Assembly: GCA_914767715.1 (NCBI GenBank)
Contig: OU612074.1
Span: forward strand, 203,501 to 267,500
Length of the DNA: 64,000 bases
Direction: 5' to 3'
Source: Membranipora membranacea
Taxonomy: Eukaryota > Bryozoa > Gymnolaemata > Cheilostomatida > Membraniporidae
Part shown: positions 11,482 through 23,521 of the stretch, in pieces
Numbering within the stretch: the first letter of the stretch is position 1
Layout: the number at the start of each line of letters is the position of its first letter
Translations under genes and position numbers: made by a program
Notes under the pieces: model-generated
What the model saw: only the letters and a program-made list of their open reading frames with translations
What the model was told of the DNA's origin: nothing
Databases searched by the model: none

Positions 11482-14400
11482 TTACACTATAAGCTCGCTT
11501 CTACTACAGTCTGCTTCTAACCGTGGCAACCTACACTTTTTCTAAGGTAAGTAAATGTAGAGCATTTCAGTCAATTATGTAGGTAACAGCAGCATAGCCT
11601 AATCACGGAACCGATGAACTAGTTCATTGATTGAACTTCCATAAAGTATTGTCAATTGTGGATGTTATATTCACAGAGTAAGGTTGGACATTCTAACAAA
11701 GTTGGAATTCAGAGTCTTTAGGATAAGTACAGAATGAATTATGGCCCATCAAAGGTAGAGATGTCTGCAAGAAAAATGACATTATAACATATAGAGATAA
11801 TGAGTTTTCGGCATCTAGCTGTCCAAAATTTCCCCAGTTAATCAAAAACCGCAGGCACTATAACGATCGTTGAAGTGTCCAATCTGTATATCCTTACTCT
11901 GTGTTATATTGCTATAGCTGGGGGAGGGGGGGGGGGGGTGGTTGCTGAAGTAAAAAAAGCAAATGAGTGTATAATGTGCTTTAAAGTATAAGGTGTATAC
12001 AATTTATAACAACAACGAGCAGCCTAGGCGTATGTTTGCCATCTCTGTTGATTTTGTATCTGAAATTATCATGCACCCGGTCGAACTCCGTCCTCAACGC
12101 AGTCAATGGGTTTGCTGTATATATATAAGCCTACAAACAGAACCATAAAAAATATGGCTAGCCACAGTACGGCGCTGCCTGTGCCACCTTTGTTCTGCTG
12201 CAGAGAGGATTTTATATCACCATCATGCTAGCAATCTTCTGCAGTTGCCTCCCACCCTCATGGGCCCCCAAGAACTCGTCTGAAGAAGCCCCCGTCGCGA
12301 GACAATCTTAGTCGTCGCAGTCGAGGACCCGTCGCGGTTGACGCACATCCAATATGCAGTATCAACCATCCCAAGAAAGTTTTAGGGTTGGTTGTTACTA
12401 GACATTGGAAAAGTAAAGGCATGTAAGTTACAGGGGCCCATGTTGCGGCCTTTGCTGTGCAGTAATTAGCCTATACAAAGGTACACACTCCATTCTCTGT
12501 GCTATTTCTCTTCTAGTTGGTTGATAGGATACCATATGACATTTCATCTTTTACCGTCTAGCTGTAATGATTGGCGTATGAGATATATCTGACCTAACAC
12601 AATCACAGAGGGATATCGATGTACTCTTTCCTCTCTGATATATGTTTGTGGTGAGTTACAGAGAATGAAATTTATTAGTAGAATATGTTGTGTTTTAAGA
12701 ACAAGGAGTCTACTCCTTGTTAAGATCCCGATATTCAATAACTGAAGTCGCACCAACTCCTTTTGAGCAGTAGCCATTCCTATTATTTTGAACTTTTAAT
12801 TCCTAGATAATATATTTGTGTACAAATACTAACAGTTTTTATGATTGATGTCCATTTTTATTGAGCTCATAATTTTTCATTTTATCAATTTGATCACACA
12901 GCAGCCATTCAACTTTTTATTTCAAATGAAAATATTGTGGCAATTAAAGTCCACTCCATTCCATCTCTGCTACCTGCCAATCCTCACTTCCTTAAGCTTA
13001 CCCACTCATTCCCTCGGAGATGTAGATGTTAAACTCAGATCGGAGACTAGTTCTAGTATTAAATGGAGGTGTTCAGTTCATTAACAAGGCCACGATCCCT
13101 GCTCTGATCTAGACCCAGCTACCTCTCACTAAACTTACAGCTACCATATTTACAGGCCATAAACCCTGTGGGTATGAATGATTATCTACTCTCTAGTTCT
13201 AATATTAACGTTAATTAATTTTACAGCAGCCCTCCAGTTATACTTACTGAAAATATCATCAGCTCAGTCCAGGAGTACCTACAATGATCTTATCAGATAG
13301 GTAAGTACGCACAATTGCATTACCACATACCTTACCATATTTTTTTGCTAAAAGTTGGAAGCTGAGATATGGTAGATAAATGTTGGATTTTTAGTGCGTT
13401 TTTCAAAAAAACGCTGAATATTGAGAAACGAGGAATCGATTCATGTAGATTTCGACCAAATAATTACATATAAATGGATTCGTAATTTGAGGTATTGTTG
13501 CTTTTTTGCGTTCAAGGCTGGGATAATCCTACACAGCACTTAGTAAGTGCTGTGGTTTTGGATCATTGTTGTCGTTTTTTGTCAAATCTAGAGGTCTGGC
13601 TACACAAGCTGTATCTCTATAGGATTGGGGTACTTTTAGTATGGCTAGATCAATGAACTCCCTCTCCTAGTGAAGTTTATTGGCTAAGATTCGGTTAGTT
13701 TACATCTACCAGATGCCTAGATACTTGGATTTTCACTCCAAGCTGTATGGGCACTTCGGCTATAATATAATTATGGTCTATTTATGAGCTACAGGGCCAT
13801 GCTGGATGTTTTTATGTACTGAAGAAATTGTATAATCCTCCTGGCATTATGTGCCTAGACTTGCAATATAGATGTGAATGTTAGATATCATCTGCTTACA
13901 GACCTGAGTGGATATTTGACAAAAGCTAAATATAAAAAAACTGAATAGGATAATCTCTACAAACAAATAAACAACAATCAGAGAGCTCTTCAGCTCATCC
14001 CTGTACTATTATATAACTCTCCTAATGACTGGGTATTAGATTGTCTGAGACACTTAGACCAAGTTTGGTCCATTTGCCTGCATTCCGAGTTTCTCCCGAT
14101 ACATCGCCCCCCCCCCCCCCGGCCCAGAGCAGGCTACTCATGTGTTTACGCTTGTGCCTCAACAGTCTGTGCCTCAACAGTCTGTGCCTGTACAAAGCAT
14201 GTAGGTGTTTTTATTCCTGCGCAATCAGTATTTTGCTGGATCACTTGTTTGTAACAACACTGTTACCATTTATCTGGCTATGTCAAGCTAATTTTGTAAT
14301 CTTGTAGTTACCGATGTCTGAGTCGAGATATTATTGTTCTTACTAGATTGCAATTAAATATTTTCTGCGCTGACAACATTTGGTTGCTAATAGATGAAAG

Positions 14401-15109
14401 TGAAAGGTCGCCCTATAACCTGTCTGTCTATTAGTTTAGCTAGGCTGACTTGACACATCTGAAATAAACCAGCCGCTGTAAACAAACCGAGTCTTTGTTA
14501 TTTTATTGAAGCTAAATAAATGTGCAGCTGATAATAACACAGAGTAAGGGGTCTACACACCAGCTAGAAAACCTGAGCTAGTAAAAATAAAATAGAGCTT
14601 GAAATTCTAGCTTTGCTCATTATCTCCTCATTTGTCACTGCCATAGAGTTATTATACTCTAGAGTGGACGATGCAGTGCTCAAAACGTCCTACTTAATTA
14701 TTGCGAAATCCATGACACACCGCAATCTGGTTGTGCATGGCTAATGCCTGTATTATAAAACTTATCATTGAGAATGTACGTATTGGGAATGGAAATTTGG
14801 ATTTTTAGAGCGCTTATAGCCACTTTTTTGGAAAATTTTTCATGTGACACCATGCAGATCACTTGCAGGTACTTTTACTTTCAATTCCATGAGGCAACAA
14901 AATCTGGTTGTGCATGGAAAGTGCATGGATAGTGCATGAATCATTGACGTTTTCATTGAAAATATTAGAATTTGACATACAAATTTAGTTTATGGAGCAC
15001 TTATAGCCATTTTTTCAGAGAATTTCACACGTAACACCGTTTACATCACCTGCAGGTATTTTCTCTTCCAGTCAGTATAACAATTTTCCTATCCTCCCAT
15101 AAAAATAAG

Positions 15110-15345
15110 CCAAATATCAACTTCAAACACATGAGCTTAAATCGCAACAACAGGGCTAGCTGGTTTCTTTCACTTGCCAGGTATTTAACTGTGTCCTGTC
15201 TCTCTAACTAGTATGATGCACCCTCAGTCGGTTTATTTTATCAGTTCAGTTCCAGCTACTGATGATGATTTATGAAAGCATGGGTTACAGGTAGCCTGTG
15301 GAAAAGCGATCAGGGTGAAACAGTTTGCTGCTTGCCTTTACCGTT
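15110..15345 (+). repeat. Outer repeat, left copy
   Basis: Blocks of 15110-15345 (including GTGTCCTGTCTCTCTAAC and the segment toward GCTGCTTGCC) recur as imperfect reverse complements at 17045-17260. A second direct partial copy lies at about 15345-15575. The foldback at 15701-16383 lies between the oppositely oriented copies, giving a nested structure. Confidence 0.65.
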
Positions 15346-15700
15346 TTTAGAGCACTTTCAGCATTGTTTTTGTAAAACTTTTTATGTCCAACTAATAGAT
15401 CAATTGCTAGTGATTTTTTAAGCAGTCATACGACAAAAAGATTCCCCTTTGAACACCAAAATCTCAACCGCAAGCACATCAGCGTGATAAAATCACAATT
15501 ACCCAGCCAGCCAGATTTTGCGTCCTGTCTCCCTAACTAAAATGTTACACACTCAGTGATTTCATTTTATCTTTTCAGTATTATGACTTCCAATAATACA
15601 AGACGTACAAGTAACCCGTGGTTCAATAACTTTCCGATCTCGGGTTTTGGTTGGGCTATGTTATTTAAAGCTCTTAATTCCCACTCCATTTGTCCAAATC

Positions 15701-16383
15701 TTAAAGGGATAATACACTTCTGATCTCTGTTTGGCAGCCAATGGAGCACAGAAAAATGTATGTACATACATAAACTCCTTATTTGTAATTCAAAACCCCT
15801 TGTTCTGCTCAAATGTGCATTCTAAATTGTAGTTGTGCATCTCCAACAAGAAATAAGACAACTAACAGAATTGCTTGTGATATGAAAAAAGCTGATTTTG
15901 TGAGCAGTCGTGTGCTCCTACCTCTTGGTTGGTGTTTCAATTGCACAGATACTCAGAGTGCGCATGTGCAATAATGATGACCTTTGGACTTTAGCTTGTT
16001 ATTTTCTAACAGCCCAGCTTAACACTTTTACTACCATAACCGGATATGATAATAAAAGTGTAAAGCTGGGCTGTTATAAAATAACAAGCTAAAGTCCAAA
16101 GGTCATCATTATTGCACACGCGCACTCTGAGTATCTGTACAATTGAAACACCAACCAAGAGGTAGGAGCACACAACTGCTCACAAAATCAGCTTTTTTCA
16201 GATCACAAGCAAATTCTGTTAGTTGTCTTATTTCTTGTTGGAGATGCACAACTACAATTTAGAATGCACATTTGAGCAGAACAAGGGGTTTTGAATTACC
16301 AATAAGGAGTTTATGTATGTACATACATTTCTCTGTGCTCCATTGGCTGCCAAACAGAGATCAGAAGTGTATCATCCCTTTAA
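15701..16383. mobile_element. 683-bp foldback/MITE with about 330-bp arms and TTAA ends
   Basis: 15701-16034 and 16050-16383 are near-identical reverse complements separated by a very short centre, so nearly the whole element is inverted repeat. It starts TTAAAGGGAT and ends with the complement ATCCCTTTAA, so both edges carry TTAA, the hallmark target of piggyBac-type elements. The assignment is by the ends only, since no transposase is present. A frame encoding a peptide with the stretch CMYIHFSVLHWLPN appears once on each strand purely because of the palindrome and is not a gene. The arms differ at only scattered positions, so the element is recent or kept similar by conversion. Confidence 0.8.
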
Positions 16384-17044
16384 TATTTGCACTCACCTCG
16401 TGTCCTCTGCGTTCTACAAACTTGCATGAAATTCTACCCACAAGACTGATATTAACATGGTTATAGAAGTGTTACATTTTTAAGTTTATAGATTTTAAGA
16501 TTTCTCACCATACTCAAAATAAGAGATCATTTGGTTCAGGAGGGGGTGGGGTGGGGATTTGGGTGTGATGCAATATTCTCTGATGGTTGTTTATTTGTAA
16601 ACGTAAAGTAGATGTGATGGTAGCTTCAACATCATAATTTATACAATATTTTTTATACACTTTATGATAGTTCAGTAATGTTTGAAATATTTGTTGACGT
16701 ATATAGGTGTGCATGTGCATAGCGGATGAAACATGTTTTATATAAGCTTTTGCGGGACAGTGAAGTAGGAACAACCTTGTTAACTCCTTTGAAACGACTA
16801 GTTAGAATTTCTAACACCTTTGAGTCTCCATCAGAAATGGATTTATGCTATGAAAATTAAAGTCTCGCAGTCAGAAAGTGAGCTGATGAGCATTGGGGGC
16901 TTCATCACATTTAACTTGCAGTGATCTTAGCACCAATCTGAATTGATCTACTTTGACATACCAAACAAAACTTAATATGATATACGCTCAATAAAGTAAT
17001 GATATCTGAAGAGCAAATCTAAATCTGGAAGTTATGTACACTGT

Positions 17045-17335
17045 GACTGCAAATGAGGCAAGCGGCAAACTTTTTCACCTCCGATCACTTCTACACAGGC
17101 TACTTGTGCTTCATTTCATCACTGAGTGTGTAACATATAAGTAAGAGAGACAGGACACAGCTAATATGGCTGGCAAGTGGCAGTGAAAAAGATTGAGCTA
17201 GCCCGGTAATTTCTATTTCATAACAATGATGTGTTTGCGATTGAGATTTTGGCTTATTCTAATGAGAAAACATAGAAACTCTTTCCACTGGCTGCAAGGG
17301 AAAATACCTGCAAGTGATCCACATAGTGTCACAGG
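17045..17335 (-). repeat. Outer repeat, inverted right copy
   Basis: Imperfect reverse complement of the 15110-15345 repeat. The end near 17290-17335 (GAAAATACCTGCAAGTGATC) also matches, in reverse, the CACTTGCAGGTA / CACCTGCAGGTA blocks at about 14870 and 15050, so several copies of one family are clustered here in both orientations. Confidence 0.6.
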
Positions 17336-18754
17336 GCTTGGGCTAGATTAGTCATGACATTAGTGCAAAATTGTGTTCTTAATTTTAGGATCAAGTTACT
17401 TGTTGGAATTAGATGCATGAAATTTCAATCCAATTATAGATGATGACTGGCTTAGCGTGTAAGTATGAGTGCAATTATCCATCTGTCGCTGTCCCCTGTC
17501 ACTGCTGAGCTTAGATTAAAGCTTCATTACGAAAAATCAAAATCTGACAAAATTATCCACTACCAGCTCACATTAGATGTGATGATTCTAAACTTTGAAT
17601 GTTGTTTGCTCAGATATATCAGGATTTAATCAGAATAAATAAACACATCAATTTAAAAGAGAAACTCTTTTTTGCCAAGTCGAAAAGAAAATAGCCGTTA
17701 CTGCACCTACCTACCTAACACATAACATTGCATTGTGGGATCAATCTGATTTTGAAATCATTTTCTCTTTGATTGTCATCCTGTGACATAGTAGGGAGAT
17801 TAGGTCATCAACCAATCACTGACAATAGTCACCTTCATGACGTAATGATCTCTCCTTGTAGAATGAGTTGTTAAAGGAGGAGTTGTCTGTCCTCAGAGCT
17901 CCGTTATCTTAACTCAGAGTGCGCATATCCTGAAGTTAGAAAGTCTGTCAATATGAGGGGCGGAGCTATCATTACAGAGCTGTATTCAGGGGCGGAACTT
18001 GTACACGCTGTACATGTGAAGAGGTACTGGAAATGTGTCTGCTGCCCTAATATTGTCCACCTTGGCTATTTCAGATAATAAAAAAGTTAGTCTCGATACC
18101 CTGTGATACCGTGTGAGAAACCTTGATGTTGCTTTTTTTCTCCCGAATATCAGTACAGGTCTACGGACTGTATACTGATATGGCACAGGAGCATTTGAGG
18201 TCGGATGACCTTCCTGACACCACTGTAATCCGCCGGGGACCGGGTAGCTCTTGATTGAAAGACCCATGCGCTACCCGTTGCACCAAAATAAGTAAATATA
18301 TAAATGTATAATATGAATGAATACTGAACAGGAGTCTTTTCTCCGAGGTTTTATATCAATGAGGAGGTAACTCCATAATCTGTGAACTTTACTTTGACAA
18401 ATCTTTAAATTTCCAATCTCAGTTCTTACCCCAGGTATGTAATGGTGAATGAGGGTATGAAATATGATGCAAGCACACAAAAATTTTACCAGCTCAACTT
18501 CATGGGCAACGCCAATGATTTTTGCTGCTATGTTAATTTTAATCACAGATATTTTGTAGTTCTTTGCTGTCAATTCAGTTCGGTGAGATTATAACTCGGC
18601 TTTATAGAGTTGATTTGGGTTGATGCATGATCACAGTTTCATCATTTTTATGACAACTATTACACGCCGAGTCTAATCTGTTTTACGAAAAGCCCGAGCT
18701 ACAAGTAGACAGTTTATATCTGTTACTTATTCACTCTTATTTATGTGTTTAAAG

Positions 18755-20911
18755 GCAACAAAGAGGAGATAACTGCATAAACCTGAACTCTGAGACAAGA
18801 TATCAACCCCTCGAACCTTTTGGAATGAACACTGACGATAGAAACAGCTCACCCCTACAGATATGTGTCGACTACGCCCCTCTTAACTCTTTCTGTATAT
18901 AAGGTGAGTCTTAGTGTCTGTCTGTGAGTCCTTCTGTGTGGACTTATTTCCGCATTGCATCCGCAACTTTGATTAAAACATAATAGTTCTGGGGACGTAC
19001 ATAGTAAGCAAGGAGTAACAGTAACCTCCTTGATGTTACATAACATTAGTGTCTAATACTCCCCCTTTTTTGAGTACCTGATCATCATACCTCGTTTATT
19101 TTATTTTAGTTTTATGGTTACTTCACATTATAAAAAAGTAGAAATTAAACCATATCACGTCTTATTTTATCTACACAGATATGACACCAGCAGGACGTAC
19201 ATATAATCTGGCTGACAGTGGTGCGTCCGACTGCCAGAGATTTGATAGGGCTGAGTTTGACAGACTCGGATATAACACACTGGGTTATAATGGAGATGGA
19301 TTCGAGAAGAATGGATATGATGCACAAGGGTAAGTTCTGTTATGGTCTCCCGTTGGGGCTAATTAGGATAAATAAATATGCGTATATTTACTCACATGTA
19401 AAGGGAAGGCTATCATGGCCAGTCTTTAAGGGCTGGCTGTGACATGTACCAATAGTATGAAGTAGTGTGGCCTTGGATCATATTAAGACAACACTTCGTT
19501 GATTTGCTAAGTTTTCATTGTAAAAAAATTCTTACTCTTACAAGAATTCGGACTGGAGTCCCTGTGCTTTACCGGTTCTGACAGTAAATATTGCATTTTA
19601 ATATCTCTTTTATGTAGCTTGTGTTTGAATATTCTCTTCTTTAGCACAAATCCTGATATCCTTACACCTCTCTATTGATGAGTGACTGTATTTTCCCTCA
19701 GTGGTTATTCTTTATTTTAGATATGACAGATACGGTTTTGACAGCTGCTCTGACATGTCTAAGATGGGAGTAACTCGTACAGGGGAGACAACCCGATATT
19801 ATAACCCTTCTGTATTAGACAGGCAGAACTTCACTAGACTTGGTGTAGATATAAGAGGTATAGACTTTGCCGGTCGGGATATATTCGGATATGACAGTCG
19901 CGGTTATGACAGGTGAATATGACTTAGTTATTGACTCCATAACACATGGAGGTGTGGATGAGATCAGACAGTGAATTTACCAATCGTCAGGTTTTAAATC
20001 TGGTCTTAATTTATGACATGTAGGGTTTTGTTTCACACCCTACAGGTATTGGTTGCAGAGAATGATTATATTCAGCAGGTTTACGATCGATCTAAATCTA
20101 TTCAAAGAATTAAGTTTTGATATTGCATCACTTCTGGGAAAACTTGATACTTTAGCATACTGTAGGACTCTGCAGACCTCTTACATTTTCTAAGTCGGTT
20201 ACTGTGCAGCGTAACTCAAGATACGAGCATAACCCTTCAAGAGACTGCAGACCTCATACTTTCTTAAAGTAATATAACCCTGTTGAGATACAGATAAGTC
20301 TTACCACTCCTTCTTCTCTTACGTCAGTGATGGATGTAATGGACACTACAATGATGGATATGACTACATAAAACAGAAGTTTGAGTTAGATCTGGAGATA
20401 TCTACTACCAGTCAAAGAGATTTAGATAAGATAAGACGACTCTGCCAGGATATAAAGCGGCCAGAGGAGAGGTTATTCATGGTATGTGTGTAGACTATTT
20501 TCTCTAATCACTTCATTAAGACCTATTTTAGGCGTTTATTATCTTTTATCTCCAAGAGGAAAGCTCTGTTGACCAAAAGCTCAACTCTGCTTTGATACGT
20601 AAAACTAAAATACATAGACAGAAATGTTCACCTGCTCTTCTGCTATACCATCTCAAACGGGAAATATTGTATATCATTACCACACTTGGTTTTTCTTAGA
20701 CATAAATTAAACTAAAATGAAATGACAATTCCAAACAGGTGACTGAGTGAGTGACTGTAGTTAATCTTTTTTTTACAGATAAGTTGGGTGATAATAGAGA
20801 GATCTCACTCACTAAGAGGTAACAGAGCCAGTGTAGAGTTATCTGATCCATCAGCTCATCTACAGCTGAGGAGGAAGAGAGTCTGTGGATTCCCTCCGGC
20901 CCAGATAGGAG
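18755..20911 (+). CDS. Tyrosinase C-terminal part with GYD-repeat region (duplicate copy 1)
   Basis: Five exons chain with matching phases: 18755-18894, 19179-19329, 19721-19912, 20328-20481 and 20779-20911. The first resembles the segment that follows copper site B in tyrosinases (RYQPLEPFGMNTDD, then ICVDYAPL). Its donor would be T|GTATAT at 18895; read through, it stops at TAA two codons later. The next three exons carry Gly/Tyr/Phe-Asp repeats (RLGYNTLGYNGDGF, YDRYGFD, IFGYDSRGYD), a degenerate pattern of about six residues. The fifth exon is basic (LRRKRVCGFPP) and leaves in phase 1. Tyrosinases oxidise phenols to quinones, for example in melanin or protein cross-linking, but the copper sites are not in this segment, so activity cannot be claimed. 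The repeat region suggests an extracellular matrix role (inference). Confidence 0.6.
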
Positions 20912-21029
20912 GTTCTTTAATATGTTACTAATTGTGTTATAATTTGTATATTATAATTAAAATAATTAACAGAAAGATAAAACTGAGAAATCTGGCTTTG
21001 ACATGTTGTTGATAACATGCTTCTTTCAG

Positions 21030-21256
21030 AGAATACTTATGCCTGCTTCATTTGTAGTCAAAGTGAGATGAATAAATTTGACATTTGCTTGCCAGAGAGA
21101 GTAGATTCTATTCTTAGTCAATTGGCAAGTTATGGTTGTGTGCCAAACCTACTAGGTCATTATGTACTGCTTTTCGACAGGCAAAATTATCTTGATTCAC
21201 AACCAGAACTGTGTCAGCTCAAAGGTCTATCCTGTAAATATGTTATTATCTTGTAG
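21030..21256 (+). CDS. Candidate exon c of duplicate copy 1 (broken)
   Basis: After the acceptor TTCTTTCAG a frame opens in phase 1, matching the phase in which exon 20779-20911 leaves. It encodes about 75 residues (for example CFICSQSEMNKFD and VDSILSQLASYGCVPNLLGH) before TAG at 21254-21256. A possible donor is AAAG|GTCTAT at 21223. The duplicate at 23154 has the same frame with Cys-to-Phe and Arg-to-Lys changes and a 28-base deletion, after which it continues in frame into the VWC-like sequence. I recognise no domain. It may instead be intron retained as a chance open frame, since introns are equally conserved in this young duplication. Confidence 0.35.
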
Positions 21257-21766
21257 GTTTTGTATACAAGTACATCTGTACTCACCCGTTCTCAGATTAC
21301 TCTTTGTCTCCCTAAATCAGCAGCTCAGCTCAGTGTCACTTCTCTTCAGGTACCTTTCTCTCTCCCCAAGTCTTACTCTGTGTTTATTATTAGTCTGAAT
21401 TAGTGTTGAGCTTCATTGATACCTGGATGCTCAACACTCTTCAGTGCCAAGAAAGTTACAGTTCCAGCGTGGTGAGGACCTGGCATCGGCGCTGGAATAA
21501 CTTTTATATGCCAATCATAGCCAATCACCACTAGATAATTTATGTGATAAATAAGCGTGGTATTCTATTCTCTTGATTAATTTTTATTGTGGAACTGCTG
21601 CAGCGTTGAAACACACAAGCAGTATTTCAAACGAAGGGATCTGATATGATGTGCGTTGTATAAAAATGTCCGCCAGGAAAATATATTCCATTCACAGACA
21701 CTCATTGAAATCTCTCAAACCATCAGATCCACATTCTCTCTCTCTCTCTCTCTTGTGTATTTATAG

Positions 21767-21884
21767 ATCTTGGTTGGGAGGAAATGCCGCTGGTACAAAT
21801 GCTGTATATGATCCTATAGTTCTCTCACATTACGCCTTTATAGATACAATATGGCATGAATGGAAAGGATGGCACACGGGTTGA
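21767..21884 (+). CDS. Tyrosinase copper-B exon
   Basis: The acceptor TTTATAG at 21766 is followed by an open frame containing GGNAAGTNAVYDPIVLSHYA and then FIDTIWHEWK. This matches the DP-x-F-x-x-HH-x-x-x-D-x-x-x-x-x-W copper-B signature of the tyrosinase/hemocyanin superfamily; the second His of the HH pair is Tyr and the Phe after DPI is Val. The frame stops at TGA 21882-21884; the only nearby donor, G|GTTGAG at 21880, leaves phase 1, which does not fit the phase-2 start of the following exon at 22442. Either an exon between is missed or this copy is broken. The copper-A half of the enzyme is not in the window. Family call firm, functionality doubtful. Confidence 0.7.
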
Positions 21885-22009
21885 GTTATTTGGATTTAGT
21901 TTATTTGGTAATATAGTCAATGACATATCATAATGATGCTGTAGGAATGTCTCTGCTGTTTAAAATCTTAACGCTAACTGGTATAGAACTAAACAAATAA
22001 CTAAACAAG

Positions 22010-23385
22010 CAAATATATAAACAAAAAAATGATATGGATGAATAATGAACAGGAGTAGTCGCCTCTCTGAAGTTATATATTGATGAGGAGGTAACTCCAA
22101 ACTGTGTGTGCTTTACTTTGACAAATACTTCAGTTTTCCATCTCAGGTTTTACCCCGGTATGGAATGTTGATACAAGCACGCACATTTTATCAGCTCAAC
22201 TTCGCGATCAACAGCAATGATTTTTGCTGCCGATACGCTAATTTTAATCGTTGCTGTCATTTCAGTTCAGTGAGATTATAACTCGGCTTTGTAGAGTTGA
22301 TGAGGGTTGATCCATGATCACAGTTTCATCATTTTCATTGCGACTATTACACACTGAGTCTAATCTGTTTTATGAAAAGCCCAATCTACAAGTAGACAGT
22401 TTATATCTGTTACTTATTCACTCTTATTTATGTGTTTAAAGGCAGCAAAGAGGAGCTAACTACATAAACCTGGACTCGGAGACAAGATATCGACCCCTCG
22501 AACCTTTTGGGATGAACACTGATGATATCAACAGCCCACCCCTACAGATCTGTGTGGCCTACGCCCCTCTTAACTCTCCCTGTAGATAAGGTGAGTCTTA
22601 GTGTCTGTTTGTGAGTCCTTCTGTGTGAGCTCATTTCCGCATTGCTTCCGCAACTTTAATTAAAACATGTAGTTTAATGGAATTACTATTAAGCAAAGAG
22701 TAACAGTAACCTTCTTGATGTTACGTAACATTAGTAAAATTGTTATCTGCTCTTCTGCTATACCATCTCATATGGGAAATATTTTATATCATTACCGCAC
22801 CTTGATTTTCTTAGACATTAATCAAACTAAAATCAAATGACAATTCATAACTTGTGACTGAGTGAGTGACTGTAGTTAATGTTTTTTATCTTTTTTTTAC
22901 AGATAAGTTGGGTGATAATAGAGAGATCTCACTCACTAAGAGGTAACAGAGCCAGTGTAGAGTTATCTGATCCATCAGCTCATCTACAGCTGAGGAGGAA
23001 GAGAGTCTGTGGATTCCCTCCGGCCCAGATAGGAGGTTCTTAAATATGTTACTAATTGTGTTATAATTTGTATATTATAATTAAAATAATTAACAGAAAG
23101 ATAAAACTGAGAAATCTGGCTTTGACATGTTGTTGATAACATGCTTCTTTCAGAGAATACTTATGCCTGCTTCATTTGTAGTCAAAGTGAGATGAATAAA
23201 TTTGACATTTTCTTGCCAGAGAGAGTAGATTCTATTCTTAGTCAATTGGCAAGTTATGGTTGTGTGCCAAACCTACTAGGTCATTATGTACTGCTTTTCG
23301 ACAAGCAAAATTATCTTGATTCACAACCAGAACTGTGTCTGTTATTATCTTGTAGGTTTTGTATACAAGTAGATCTGTACTCACC
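22010..23385 (+). repeat. Tandem duplication, downstream copy with internal deletion
   Basis: Match to 18290-21285 with the middle 1.57 kb missing; the junction lies at about 22734-22741. Exon b is present in both copies (20779-20911 and 22903-23035) and appears to encode the same peptide. This copy runs on into VWC-type exons, while the upstream copy does not. Confidence 0.85.
22442..23035 (+). pseudogene. Tyrosinase C-terminal exons, duplicate copy 2 (GYD exons deleted)
   Basis: Exon a' at 22442-22581 (RGANYINLDSETRYRPLEPF, then ICVAYAPL) corresponds to 18755-18894, and exon b' at 22903-23035 to 20779-20911. The three exons that lie between them in copy 1 are absent. a' ends in phase 1 at the equivalent donor (T|GTAGAT) or stops at TAA 22587-22589, while b' needs phase 0, so a direct a'-b' join is out of frame. 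As read, copy 2 cannot make the full product by simple splicing, unless a' is the true 3' end of a shorter tyrosinase. Hence I call it a broken or relict copy with moderate confidence. Confidence 0.5.
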
Positions 23386-23521
23386 ATGTGGTCTGGGGAA
23401 AGCTTACACTAAGGGTTACTGTCACGGGCGTGATATGTGCAGGTCAGCTGAGTGTGTTTGTTATGGAGCAGAGGCTAAGTGCAGGATTGTAGGATGTGAC
23501 AACTCTTGTAGAGTAGAATAG
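23154..23521 (+). CDS. Cys-rich VWC-like exon downstream of copy 2
   Basis: An open frame runs from the acceptor at 23153 (phase 1, matching the exit of 22903-23035) to TAG 23519-23521, with an alternative acceptor at 23355. Its end is Cys-rich (LYSPCGLGKAYTKGYC, CRSAECVCYGAEAKC, CDNSCRV), with the CxC and closing C spacing of von Willebrand factor C or related modules. Such modules bind growth factors of the BMP/TGF-beta type or matrix partners. The upstream duplicate breaks off within this exon, so this is the only intact version. Whether TAG is a real end or a donor such as AGA|GTAGAA at 23513 is used is unresolved. Confidence 0.5.

Larger units (their letters stand above)
11362..18754. 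other. Gene-free stretch dominated by inverted repeats
   Basis: No convincing exon chain is seen. A short ATG frame of 28 codons near 12226 in a more GC-rich patch (12150-12350) could be a 5' leader but is unsupported. Low-complexity points include a G run at 11922-11940, a C run at about 14106-14120, and three copies of a TGTGCCTCAACAGTC-type 15-mer near 14153-14190. From 14.8 to 17.3 kb most of the sequence belongs to the nested inverted-repeat structure listed separately. Around 18180-18285 the minus strand resembles the tail of a SINE or RTE-type element (weak). Confidence 0.55.
18290..21285 (+). repeat. Tandem duplication, upstream copy
   Basis: 18290-19050 matches 22010-22734 and 20622-21285 matches 22741-23385, introns included, with only scattered substitutions and small indels. 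The part 19051-20621, which holds the three GYD-repeat exons, has no counterpart in the downstream copy. The upstream copy ends inside what downstream is the VWC-like exon, after the residues LYSP, and then diverges. Confidence 0.85.

Noticed and set aside
15567-16466. Two opposite-strand frames encoding almost the same peptide with CMYIHFSVLHWLPN
   Set aside because: They are the two arms of the TTAA foldback element, not two genes.
18180-18290. tRNA or SINE at the left edge of the duplication
   Set aside because: The minus strand has a TGGTGCAACGG word and a GTGTCAGGAAGG word seen in some SINE/RTE tails, but no B box; too weak to list.
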